Of a DNA stretch of 26,631 nucleotides, positions 7,289 to 14,594 are shown piece by piece; the stretch's first letter is position 1; every line of letters begins with the position of its first letter. The DNA is from a virus. Below the pieces are notes generated by a model that was not told where the DNA came from, did not search any database, and saw only the letters and a list, made by a program, of their open reading frames with translations. A program made the translations under genes and the position numbers. Where the stretch lies: positions 1 through 26,631 of IMG/VR virus record IMGVR_UViG_3300034062_007299, one strand, 5' to 3'.

Positions 7289-8696
7289 CTTGGTGTTGTT
7301 TATTATTACTCAATAGTTCTAGTCTAGTCTTACCCTCTGTAATTTTAGCGCACCAGCCCTTCATATTACAGTTGATATAGTCATTGTCATCCAAACCTCC
7401 TCCGTGACGAGCGATCAAAGTAATAAGTTTTCTATTACCTCCCTCAACCCCGTCTTCTGCTATTTCTTCATCAGACTTTCGTTTGAAGATGCTGAAATTG
7501 CTACACAACCATATAATACGATCAGAACCACTAGCAGAATCTGTACTTTCTTTAGTAATACCATCTCGATTCAATTGAATAAAAGCCATGATTGGAACTT
7601 GATACTTTACAGCAAAGTTATGAAGTGCTGTCATCATAAAGCCTAGTAGCTGATACTCTTTGAGATCTTTATCCATTCCTGCCGTATCCATAAGCTTAAG
7701 ATAGTCATAAAAGATAACACAATCTTTAGCTGTACCGTCGTCATTTAATCCTACTTCTTTAACTATCCATCTTCTCATAATGGATAGCTGTTCTTCAAAA
7801 GGTTTTCCTGCTATTACCTTATGATGTATAGGCATATTTTTTAGTTCTGTCACAGCTTCTAGTATTTTTGCTTTATGTACTGGAGACTCTGTGAATTTTC
7901 CAGTTTCAATTTTAGCTATTTCTATTTCTGATGACATAGCTAGTAGTCTATGTATATGGTCTTTTTTGCTCATTTCGGTATCCATGTTTAAAACAGGTAT
8001 ACCTAGTTTAGCTATATTTCTACCCATATTGTCAGACAATAGTGTTTTACCAGTTTTTGGTCTAGCTCCAATAACATTAACAGTACCCTTTCTCAATCCT
8101 CCTCCGATAGCTTGATCATAAACCGGAAAGCCAGTAGGAATACCAACCTGATCAATAGTATTGGTTTGTAGATATTCTATGTATTCTTCTAAGCCTTCTC
8201 CCATTAAGGACGGAGCATTATCGTTATCATTATTAATAGAAGAAGCAAAATTAAAAACACTATCTTCAGCAATACCTATGATAGAGGAAATACTTTCGCT
8301 ACCATTAACGTCTAAGATTTTATCTTGAGCGGTTTTGAGTTGCTTATGTAGAAGTCTAGCAATTTCAAGTTTTCTGATTTTTGCAGCAAATTTGCGAATG
8401 TTTTCTAGATTAACAGGAAAATCACTAATAGCCTTTAAATGTAAAGCTTCTTCTTTCTTTGTGAGAATATGTCCAATTTCTAGTTCTTGTGCAGTAGAGT
8501 AGATTAGTGCCAAGTCTATGTTGGGTTTTTGGTGCTTTTCACATATTGTTTTTAAACACCGAAAAATAAGCTGATTACTATCTACTGTAAATGTAGACTC
8601 TTGTATAAGATCACTAACGTCTAAAAAAGCATCTTCACCATATTGAAGAATGCCACTTAATACGGCTCTTTCTGCCGAAGGATCGCATAAAATCAT
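7236..8696 (-). CDS. dnaB-like: Replicative DNA helicase, DnaB family
   Basis: This is a 486-aa hexameric-type 5'-3' helicase. The N-terminal helical domain (about residues 1-110) starts with PSAERAVLSGIL, as in DnaB. The RecA-like motor carries Walker A GARPKTGKT at 210-218, a catalytic-Glu candidate E241 in MDTEMS, Walker B CVIFYDY at 326-332 and the H4-type motif QLNRDG at 374-379. An acidic tail (about residues 465-486) ends the protein. It is followed at once by the primase, the usual phage helicase-primase pair. No loader is recognised, though the two upstream unknown proteins are candidates by position only. No intein interrupts the motor. Confidence 0.95.
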   Translation of the reverse strand: MILCDPSAERAVLSGILQYGEDAFLDVSDLIQESTFTVDSNQLIFRCLKTICEKHQKPNIDLALIYSTAQELEIGHILTKKEEALHLKAISDFPVNLENIRKFAAKIRKLEIARLLHKQLKTAQDKILDVNGSESISSIIGIAEDSVFNFASSINNDNDNAPSLMGEGLEEYIEYLQTNTIDQVGIPTGFPVYDQAIGGGLRKGTVNVIGARPKTGKTLLSDNMGRNIAKLGIPVLNMDTEMSKKDHIHRLLAMSSEIEIAKIETGKFTESPVHKAKILEAVTELKNMPIHHKVIAGKPFEEQLSIMRRWIVKEVGLNDDGTAKDCVIFYDYLKLMDTAGMDKDLKEYQLLGFMMTALHNFAVKYQVPIMAFIQLNRDGITKESTDSASGSDRIIWLCSNFSIFKRKSDEEIAEDGVEGGNRKLITLIARHGGGLDDNDYINCNMKGWCAKITEGKTRLELLSNNKQHQDGFIVDDENNKEDIPFV

Positions 8697-8714
8697 ATTT
8701 AATAAACCTTAAAA

Positions 8715-9143
8715 TTAACCTGATTGTGTAGCGCAAGTATTACATTTATAACGAGAGATTGAATCAAAAATTAACGAGGGACTGACACTCTCTTTTTTTC
8801 CACATATTCTACAAACCACATTCACCGGCTCGGCTTCGTCTCTTGTTCTAGCAACCGGTGGAATTTTAGACAAAACTTTATCTATTGCAGAATCCTCTTT
8901 ATGCATACCAAATTCAGACATACTTTCAAACTTATTAAGACCATCACCACTGTTAGACTTACGGCGCTTTTGTCCTCCGCGTGTCTTGATTGTGGATGTT
9001 GATCTAGTTGAGTTTTTACTCTTAATTTTACTTGTTGCTACAACAGACTCTGTATTTTCTTGCTCTTTTGGTAAAAGAGCTTGCAGAACCTCTATGAGAC
9101 TTTTAATTTGATCTGGATTTTTTATTAGGTCATTAAGATCCAT
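8715..9143 (-). CDS. Unknown protein with C-terminal zinc ribbon
   Basis: This is a 142-aa protein that I do not recognise. It has a short helical N-terminus (residues 1-25), a basic Ser/Thr/Lys-rich and probably disordered middle (about 40-75), and a C-terminal zinc ribbon with Cys pairs CRIC and CNTC near residues 111-136. It lies between a 161-aa unknown gene, which it overlaps by 11 bases, and the helicase, 18 bases downstream. The disordered basic linker plus zinc ribbon would suit a DNA- or protein-binding adaptor such as a helicase-loading or recombination factor. That is inference from context. Confidence 0.7.
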   Translation of the reverse strand: MDLNDLIKNPDQIKSLIEVLQALLPKEQENTESVVATSKIKSKNSTRSTSTIKTRGGQKRRKSNSGDGLNKFESMSEFGMHKEDSAIDKVLSKIPPVARTRDEAEPVNVVCRICGKKESVSPSLIFDSISRYKCNTCATQSG

Positions 9144-9618
9144 GTTTCACCTTTGTTTTCTGTACTGCTAATATAATATCGGATAAGTTTTTAATATTGT
9201 TCGCTAAATAGGATAATCTGTCCATTCTTTGTTTTGCATATTTTTTTATACGATTTAATCCACTAGCCTTATCGTTATGCTTAATAGCCTGAAGAGATTT
9301 TTCTATATACCCATATCCCTTATAGTTATTAATTTCGTCAGCGATAGATTCCTTAATTGATTCTTCGGCCCAGTTATGTCTAGCTATTTCTCTATTAATA
9401 GTTCTTTGTAAGAACAAAGCATATTGGGCTAATCTCAAGGAGATCTGTGCACAATCTTCTGGGGTTAATTTTTCTATCACATCCCGTGACATAGAGAAGT
9501 AGGAATTTAATTCTTCTTCTGTAAAATTATGAATATCAGAATATGTTCCTAGACCAATAGATTTTTCATATTCGTCTAATATACGATCCCATTCTTCAAC
9601 TTGTTCTTTAGTATTCAT
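9133..9618 (-). CDS. Unknown helical protein next to recombination genes
   Basis: This is a 161-aa protein of unknown function, predicted from composition to be mostly alpha-helical. It has long amphipathic, charged stretches (for example AQYALFLQRTINREIARHNW near residues 83-105) and no Cys motif, signal peptide or membrane segment. Size, helicity and position close to RecA recall the T4 recombination mediator UvsY, but I see no decisive motif, so that is a speculation rather than an assignment. It overlaps the nuclease gene upstream by 4 bases and the zinc-ribbon gene downstream by 11. Confidence 0.7.
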   Translation of the reverse strand: MNTKEQVEEWDRILDEYEKSIGLGTYSDIHNFTEEELNSYFSMSRDVIEKLTPEDCAQISLRLAQYALFLQRTINREIARHNWAEESIKESIADEINNYKGYGYIEKSLQAIKHNDKASGLNRIKKYAKQRMDRLSYLANNIKNLSDIILAVQKTKVKHGS

Positions 9619-10022
9619 TTCCCTGTAATCCTATTTAGCCATTCTGAATCAGACTCATTAAAGGGTAGTTCTATATATTTAATACCGTTTAATTCACACC
9701 ATTCCAGTTTTTCTTTATCTCTCTTTTTGTGCTTCATGAAGCCTAGAGCATTATTATGATAATGACCAACGAATTTATAGTGTTGTTCTCCATGAACTTC
9801 CACACAAGTTCTATTAAGAGGCATATAAAAATCTAAGTACAAAGTCTCAGACTTACGCAATATAATTGGAATTTCTTCCAGCAATTGTAGTGTTGGAAAC
9901 TGAGTAGATAACAAGGCTCTGGCTCTTATATGCAAAGAGGACTTATTAGTAGTCTTTCCATGAGCCATATTTCCTGTCAAGTTCCAAGTGTGAGCAATGC
10001 CATCCAAGTCCTTTACTAGCAT
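9615..10022 (-). CDS. Vsr/DUF559-like small endonuclease
   Basis: This is a 135-aa protein with the look of a compact PD-(D/E)XK-fold nuclease such as Vsr or DUF559-type proteins. An acidic pair sits at E49/E50, then D64 in LYLDFYMP, then the core strand CVEVHGEQHY (73-82), and RDKEKLEWC (101-109) followed by GIKYIELP. The expected Lys of the catalytic triad is not unambiguous, because EVHGEQ replaces a plain ExK. It overlaps the RecA stop by 7 bases and the next gene by 4, so it belongs to the recombination cluster. A role in branch or mismatch cleavage is plausible but unproven. Confidence 0.7.
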   Translation of the reverse strand: MLVKDLDGIAHTWNLTGNMAHGKTTNKSSLHIRARALLSTQFPTLQLLEEIPIILRKSETLYLDFYMPLNRTCVEVHGEQHYKFVGHYHNNALGFMKHKKRDKEKLEWCELNGIKYIELPFNESDSEWLNRITGK

Positions 10023-11041
10023 TTGATTCCCATGGTACTCTTGATTGATGCGTTGAGTTTACTATATGTTTCCGGATTGTCAAGCAAAAACTGCCTGATT
10101 TTTTCGGTGCCTTGCATCTTTGGTTTTTTCTCTGTTCCTTCATCAACAAAGTCTAAAGTATACCAAGCTCCGGCCTTATTGATTAGACCAATATCACAAG
10201 CCAACATGATCGATTCAGTATATTGATCAATACCTTGACCATACCTAATATAACTAGTGATAGAAGCTCCCGGAGGACCGAGAGCGGAACATAGAACTTG
10301 CCATTCTACTTCTTGGCCTATTTGAGTAGCATCTGTTCCGATAATCCATGGCTTAAAAGTCTTAGCCTTTATCTTAACATCCGTCTGATAAGCAATAGCC
10401 TGCCCAGACTTCTCCTTAAATTCTGCCCCATATCCCGTTGGATTACCCATAAGATGAGTGATACCAATTACAATATTTTTATTAACAGGTATTACATTTG
10501 CTACCTTACGACAAAACTTTGCTAATAATTTAGCGCCGTCTGCGCGTTGCATTTTATCCATATCACTAGTAATTTCTGCTTCTGTACATAGTGCAGAATA
10601 TGAGTCGATAATTAATATAGAACCAGGAATTTCATTAATGATTCTTTCTCCAATTTGCAGATATTCTTCTGCATGAAGAATTTTACCTTGTTGAGATCCT
10701 ATAACATCAATCCTATTAAGATCTAATCCTGGAATACCTTCAAGATCTCTCTTTTTTAATCTACCCTCAATATTTAGGTAATACACATGACGATCTTTCG
10801 CTAAGTCTCCCTTGTACTCGGGCCTTTGTGCAGTAGCGGCGAAAGAAAGAGAGGTCGTGGTTTTTCCACATTTGGGTTGTCCTGTGAATACCACAAAACT
10901 TCCTTCTGGGATACCTCCATTTAAAACCATATCCAACGATGGGCTTACGGGTATGATAATAGACTTTCTATCTACTATAGCATTACCTGATAAGATAATT
11001 TCATTTCCAAAATTTTTAGCAACATCTTCTTTAAGACTCAT
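10016..11041 (-). CDS. recA-like (uvsX): RecA/UvsX-like recombinase
   Basis: This is a 341-aa strand-exchange ATPase. It carries Walker A GQPKCGKT at 54-61, a RecA-type catalytic Glu position at E92 in LNIEGR, Walker B SILIIDS at 141-147, and an ITHLMGNPTGYGAEFKEKSG region near 200-220 corresponding to the DNA-binding L2 surroundings. Length and motifs fit phage recombinases better than bacterial RecA, which has a longer C-terminal domain. It is flanked by small unknown genes and followed by a nuclease-like gene. The expected job is recombination-dependent replication and repair. The gene overlaps its upstream neighbour by 11 bases. Confidence 0.92.
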   Translation of the reverse strand: MSLKEDVAKNFGNEIILSGNAIVDRKSIIIPVSPSLDMVLNGGIPEGSFVVFTGQPKCGKTTTSLSFAATAQRPEYKGDLAKDRHVYYLNIEGRLKKRDLEGIPGLDLNRIDVIGSQQGKILHAEEYLQIGERIINEIPGSILIIDSYSALCTEAEITSDMDKMQRADGAKLLAKFCRKVANVIPVNKNIVIGITHLMGNPTGYGAEFKEKSGQAIAYQTDVKIKAKTFKPWIIGTDATQIGQEVEWQVLCSALGPPGASITSYIRYGQGIDQYTESIMLACDIGLINKAGAWYTLDFVDEGTEKKPKMQGTEKIRQFLLDNPETYSKLNASIKSTMGIKC

Positions 11042-11453
11042 CGTCTAGTTCCTTTAGTTTTGATAGTAGACTAGTTTTGGGTTGTTCTTTTCTGTAAGTT
11101 TTAACTTCTTTACGTTCTATATCTTTGGTAAATTCTGTATTTTCAGAGTCTACTATGGACTGGTATTGGTCTATAATAGCCACAAGGTGAGGTGCTCGCA
11201 AAGAATAGATTTTTTGTGCTTTGTTGTCTTGTAAAGCTTTGATAATCGCTTTAGGACTGTATTTCTTTAATAGTTGATTAGCAGTCCCTATTTGATTTCT
11301 ATAGTATTTGGACCACTCTGGGTTCAACCAAAATCTATGATGTAAATCTAATTTATCTTGCTTTGCTTTATTTTCACATATTAATTCAGTAATATACTGA
11401 GCAGCCGAAACCTTCTTACCATTAGAATACCTAGATGGATAAATATTACTCAT
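11031..11453 (-). CDS. Unknown protein upstream of recA
   Basis: This is a 140-aa basic protein with no family I recognise. It has an N-terminal NIYPSRYSNGKKVSAAQYI segment, a central helical region with WLNPEWSKYYRNQI, and a charged C-terminal tail ending in SKLKELDDES. It is joined to the upstream gene by a TAATG overlap and overlaps the RecA start by 11 bases, so it is co-translated with the recombinase. Similar size and position suggest a DNA-metabolism accessory, but nothing in the sequence proves it. Confidence 0.7.
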   Translation of the reverse strand: MSNIYPSRYSNGKKVSAAQYITELICENKAKQDKLDLHHRFWLNPEWSKYYRNQIGTANQLLKKYSPKAIIKALQDNKAQKIYSLRAPHLVAIIDQYQSIVDSENTEFTKDIERKEVKTYRKEQPKTSLLSKLKELDDES

Positions 11454-11776
11454 TATTGTTTTGGTCGGAAAATTCCTGTTTGATGTTTTGGTGTTGCTTT
11501 TTGATTTTTCTTGATATGGTCACTGAGCATAGATGCTTCACCAGTCATAATAGCAACGTTGTTTGTTTTCTTAACACTTGTTTGTGTTATCATAAGATTT
11601 TTAGGTGTAATTTTGGGTGGTTCTTCTGGACTAGTCTGAACTGGTTGAGGCAGGTCTGTGTGGGCCTCTACCTGCTTTTTAGAAACAGACAGTTCGTTAG
11701 CTATAGATTCTATATCATGTCCCTGACTACTTAACCATTTGATTGCATAAATTGTTGTTTTATTAATACGAGACAT
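11453..11776 (-). CDS. Small protein with HTH-like N-terminus
   Basis: This is a 107-aa protein. Residues 8-38 (AIKWLSSQGHDIESIANELS and the SKKQVEAH that follows) resemble a helix-turn-helix of the kind that reads DNA in small regulators. The rest is Pro/Thr/Lys-rich and probably disordered. It ends exactly at the TAATG overlap with the next gene. A DNA-binding or regulatory function is a reasonable guess from the HTH-like pattern, but such short patterns also occur by chance. Confidence 0.65.
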   Translation of the reverse strand: MSRINKTTIYAIKWLSSQGHDIESIANELSVSKKQVEAHTDLPQPVQTSPEEPPKITPKNLMITQTSVKKTNNVAIMTGEASMLSDHIKKNQKATPKHQTGIFRPKQ

Positions 11777-12159
11777 TATGTTAGTTCCCTTTCGGCATTA
11801 TATAGCCATGAAGAATTTTTTGTTCTAAGAAAATTCAGATATAATTCAAACGCTTTTAGATTTACATCGATAAATCTATCATTAGCTCTACATACAGTAT
11901 CCAAAAACGAAGAGTCTTTATCTTTTCCATAAATAGACAGAGGATTTAATAATTTATTGTTAATTCCTATCTTAATAGAATATTTAGGCTGAGCGTCTAA
12001 TTTAGTAATTTTTTTAGCCACTATATGCTTATTATTTGGATTGTTCGTTCTTGGTAGCCCGCTCATGTCTACAAAGTCTTCTTGATCTGGAGCAGTATAG
12101 TATTCTGTTTCGATTGTCTCTTGTTTGTTTGGTTTTTGTTGAAATATAAAACTATCCAT
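11776..12159 (-). CDS. Unknown protein, paralogue of the gene at 12863-13270
   Basis: This is a 127-aa protein with no recognised family. It shares an ordered series of matches with the 135-aa product of 12863-13270: QEDFVD, a VAKK/TAKA stretch, KYSIKI against RYYIKI, LNPLS against YNPIN, DTVC against NTVC, and a C-terminal LNFLRTKNSSWLYNAEREL helix matching VAFLKHQNAQSLKDLERQI. The two are diverged duplicates separated by two other small genes. It overlaps the gene upstream by 8 bases and abuts the HTH-like gene by one base. Confidence 0.75.
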   Translation of the reverse strand: MDSFIFQQKPNKQETIETEYYTAPDQEDFVDMSGLPRTNNPNNKHIVAKKITKLDAQPKYSIKIGINNKLLNPLSIYGKDKDSSFLDTVCRANDRFIDVNLKAFELYLNFLRTKNSSWLYNAERELT

Positions 12160-12511
12160 TATTATCCTCGTATGCTGCTTGGGTAGATGCTAATATACAT
12201 TTTTCAAGATGTGTGAAAAAAGTTTTCATGAACAGTTCATATTCTTTATCAATAGGAACTGGTATATGAAATTTCTTTGTACAAATTTCTTTTGTTCCAA
12301 CAAGCTCTCCTTTTGTGTTTTCTTCAAATACAGAAGCAGTAATATCAAATACTATTTCATGAGGAGAATTAGTAAGTTTAGTAGTACTATTATAGTCTAT
12401 CAGTTCTTGAAATGCTGTGTAGGATTCTTTTGCTACTGTATGTTCAATAGCGTCTGTTAGATCTTTTAGCTGTTCAAGTGTTTCCGGTTGTAACTTTATT
12501 TTTTCTACCAT
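12152..12511 (-). CDS. Unknown 119-aa protein
   Basis: This is a soluble acidic protein without a recognised motif. An N-terminal helical stretch (LQPETLEQLKDLTDAIEHTV) is followed by a beta-rich middle (EIVFDITASVFEE, then KKFHIPVPID) and a C-terminal helix containing FFTHLEKCILAS. It sits between the members of the paralogous pair, one base from the FmdB-like gene, and overlaps the downstream paralogue by 8 bases. Tight packing and length support a real gene. I cannot assign a function. Confidence 0.65.
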   Translation of the reverse strand: MVEKIKLQPETLEQLKDLTDAIEHTVAKESYTAFQELIDYNSTTKLTNSPHEIVFDITASVFEENTKGELVGTKEICTKKFHIPVPIDKEYELFMKTFFTHLEKCILASTQAAYEDNNG

Positions 12512-12512
12512 A

Positions 12513-12860
12513 TTATGTCCATTTAATTTTCTTTTTGGGCTTTTTTATTCTGTTCATACCCTTGGGAAGTTGTTTTTCTAATTCCGTATCTTTATATTCG
12601 TTATGCTTTTCTTGTAAATATTGCTTATGATCATTGCTCATTTTGTCTCTATTACGATTAGCTAAGTCTCCAATCGTTTTTAGTTCACTGTCTGATTTTT
12701 TTACAGAGCTAGATATTGTAGACATATCGTCTTCATAAGATCTGTTTGTTTTTTTAGACTTACAAGACGTACATAGGGGGTGTTCATCGTATTTGTTCAT
12801 CGTAAAAAATAATTCAAATTTTACTTCACATTGTTCGCACTTATATGTGTATGTTGGCAT
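12513..12860 (-). CDS. FmdB-type zinc-ribbon protein
   Basis: This is a 115-aa protein that opens with MPTYTYKCEQC, the signature of the small FmdB/CxxC zinc-ribbon family. The Cys pairs are C8/C11 and C30/C33. The remainder is highly charged with many Lys, Asp and Glu residues and ends in a Lys-rich tail (KKPKKKIKW), probably disordered or nucleic-acid binding. FmdB-like proteins are widespread and commonly called putative regulators, but their biochemical role is poorly known. It lies two bases downstream of one member of the paralogous pair. The zinc ribbon is certain; the regulatory role is only family lore. Confidence 0.82.
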   Translation of the reverse strand: MPTYTYKCEQCEVKFELFFTMNKYDEHPLCTSCKSKKTNRSYEDDMSTISSSVKKSDSELKTIGDLANRNRDKMSNDHKQYLQEKHNEYKDTELEKQLPKGMNRIKKPKKKIKWT

Positions 12861-12862
12861 AA

Positions 12863-13270
12863 TTATTTGATTTGTCTTTCAAGATCCTTAAGACTTTGAG
12901 CATTTTGGTGTTTCAGGAATGCTACATATTTATCGAATATTGATTTGTCTACTTCTTTAAAAATCCAGTCATTTTTACATACAGTATTAATATGAGAAAA
13001 TTTTTTCTTGTCTTTAATAGAAGAATGTAGATTAATTGGATTATATATTTCTAGATTTGGATTTATTTTAATGTAATATCTATATTGATTAGATGAGTCT
13101 TTAAAGTGTTTAGGTTTTTTATTTTGCACAGCTTTAGCCGTTACTCTATTGTCTTGTTCTTCTTTGACTCTGGGATTATTTTCATTATCGATAAAATCTT
13201 CTTGACCAGAAAGACAATAAAACATACTTTGAGTATCTGGATTTTGTGTTCTAAATATATGTTCAGCCAT
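12863..13270 (-). CDS. Unknown protein, paralogue of the gene at 11776-12159
   Basis: This is a 135-aa protein, slightly longer than its paralogue. It carries the shared QEDFID motif near residue 23, a basic stretch (NKKPKHFKDSS), the RYYIKINPN strand, NTVC and a C-terminal helical segment. The spacing of the shared blocks suggests one fold with variable loops. I do not recognise the family. It is two bases from the FmdB-like gene and ten bases from the HNH gene, so it sits inside the same transcription unit. Confidence 0.75.
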   Translation of the reverse strand: MAEHIFRTQNPDTQSMFYCLSGQEDFIDNENNPRVKEEQDNRVTAKAVQNKKPKHFKDSSNQYRYYIKINPNLEIYNPINLHSSIKDKKKFSHINTVCKNDWIFKEVDKSIFDKYVAFLKHQNAQSLKDLERQIK

Positions 13271-13280
13271 TTATCCTATC

Positions 13281-13865
13281 CTATTTAAAATTAATGAACG
13301 GTTTCCAAGTCTCTAGTTCTTGTGTCTGGTATATCTTAAGAGCTTCGTTGTGCCAAGGCAAGTATTTATCCGAATATTTTGGTTCACATGGCATTGTTGC
13401 TAATGTCATACCAGCTTCTTCCGGGGTTCTATTGCCCTTTTTAAAGTTACACGTAATACAAGATGTTACAATATTGGTCCAATTAGTACATTTTTTTTGT
13501 AAAGAGGTTTTATAACGAGACTTAGGAATAACATGATCATATGTTAACTGATTAGGATGAAAATGATTTTTACAATATTGGCAAGTATGATCATCTCTTA
13601 AAAATAAATTACGTCTAGAAAAATGAATTCGCTTATTGTAATGATTAAAAAATCTTATAGTTCTGGCAACAGAAGGAATTTTGTATTTTCTTCCTCCTGT
13701 GCCAATAACGTATTGTTCTTTATGAAAATCTAAAATTTCAATCCCATATTTTTTCTGATCATTATATGACCTCAAAGACCATATAATAGCTTTTTGCCAA
13801 TCAACTATAGTCATAGGAGTATAATCAGAGTTTAATAATAAGCATTTATGTTTTGTCTGACTCAT
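13281..13865 (-). CDS. HNH endonuclease family protein
   Basis: This is a 194-aa HNH-type nuclease. The N-terminal segment (CLLLNSDYTPMTIVDWQKAI, 8-27) is typical of a family of stand-alone HNH proteins found in bacteria and phages. The nuclease core has the C95/C98 zinc pair, the catalytic-type D110-H111 in YDHVIPKS, NWTNIV near 128-133, the second zinc pair C136/C139 and NFKKGNRTPEEAG. The overlap with the PhoH stop is 20 bases. The intact zinc and DH residues suggest activity. A homing role is possible, but no interrupted gene is nearby and the family is often not mobile. It may act in DNA packaging, repair or host-DNA degradation. Confidence 0.9.
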   Translation of the reverse strand: MSQTKHKCLLLNSDYTPMTIVDWQKAIIWSLRSYNDQKKYGIEILDFHKEQYVIGTGGRKYKIPSVARTIRFFNHYNKRIHFSRRNLFLRDDHTCQYCKNHFHPNQLTYDHVIPKSRYKTSLQKKCTNWTNIVTSCITCNFKKGNRTPEEAGMTLATMPCEPKYSDKYLPWHNEALKIYQTQELETWKPFINFK

Positions 13866-14571
13866 AACTATCTAATCTTTGAAGAATCTTGGATATAATA
13901 GGATTTCTAACTATATCTGAAAAGTCTAAACGACTTATTGATATACCCTCTATGCCTTCAAGACTGGTCATCATTTCAAAAAATCCCCCACGCATATGTC
14001 TTAGTAGGTCTGACTGGCTAATATCTCCTGTCAAGACCATTTTACTATTATTTCCTATTCTTGTCAATAACATTTTAAGCTGATCATAAGAAGCATTCTG
14101 ACACTCATCGGCAACAATAAAACAATCGTGAAAATTCCTACCTCTCATGAGTCCCAATGGAACAATTTCGATTTTATTGTTTGTCTTTAAACCAGCATAT
14201 TGACCACCAGAGATAAAGTGGTGCACTTCATCTAGTAGTGGTAATAAATATGGATGTAATTTTTCTTCTGCTGTTCCTGGTAGATATCCTATTTTTTCAC
14301 CAGATTCTACCACGGGTCTGGTGATAATTATTTTCTTAACTTTCTCTTCTAACAAATATTCTAATGCCATTCCAACAGCTATATGCGTCTTACCACTTCC
14401 GGCAGCACCTTGGCAAAATGAAATAGTGTTTTCTGCTATATTTCTAATATACTGTTTTTGATTTTCACTGCGAGGTCTTAGTCTGTTTCTATAAAGCTGA
14501 GGTACAACCAAATCATGAGTAGCGTCTATAAGCTTTGCTTTTTTCTTTACGTTTTTATTATTTTTTCTCAA
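13846..14571 (-). CDS. phoH: PhoH-family ATPase
   Basis: This is a 241-aa PhoH-like P-loop protein. Walker A is QGAAGSGKTH (54-63), TRPVVESGEKIGYLPG (84-99) is a PhoH hallmark, and Walker B is FIVADECQNA (151-160), followed by GNNSKMVLTGDISQSD. PhoH is frequent in aquatic phages; it resembles the helicase/nuclease-associated PhoH2 group, but its phage role is unresolved. The start is TTG at 14571, preceded by AAAGGG with 7-base spacing; no ATG precedes the conserved part. The N-terminal 20 residues are strongly basic. It lies 23 bases after the reductase stop. Confidence 0.93.
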   Translation of the reverse strand: MRKNNKNVKKKAKLIDATHDLVVPQLYRNRLRPRSENQKQYIRNIAENTISFCQGAAGSGKTHIAVGMALEYLLEEKVKKIIITRPVVESGEKIGYLPGTAEEKLHPYLLPLLDEVHHFISGGQYAGLKTNNKIEIVPLGLMRGRNFHDCFIVADECQNASYDQLKMLLTRIGNNSKMVLTGDISQSDLLRHMRGGFFEMMTSLEGIEGISISRLDFSDIVRNPIISKILQRLDSYESDKT

Positions 14572-14594
14572 GTGTTACCCTTTACGAATAGTAG

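Noticed and set aside
9946-10149. Open frame inside the recA 3' end on the same strand
   Set aside because: It is out of phase with recA and the nuclease gene, has no motif, and duplicates no missing product.
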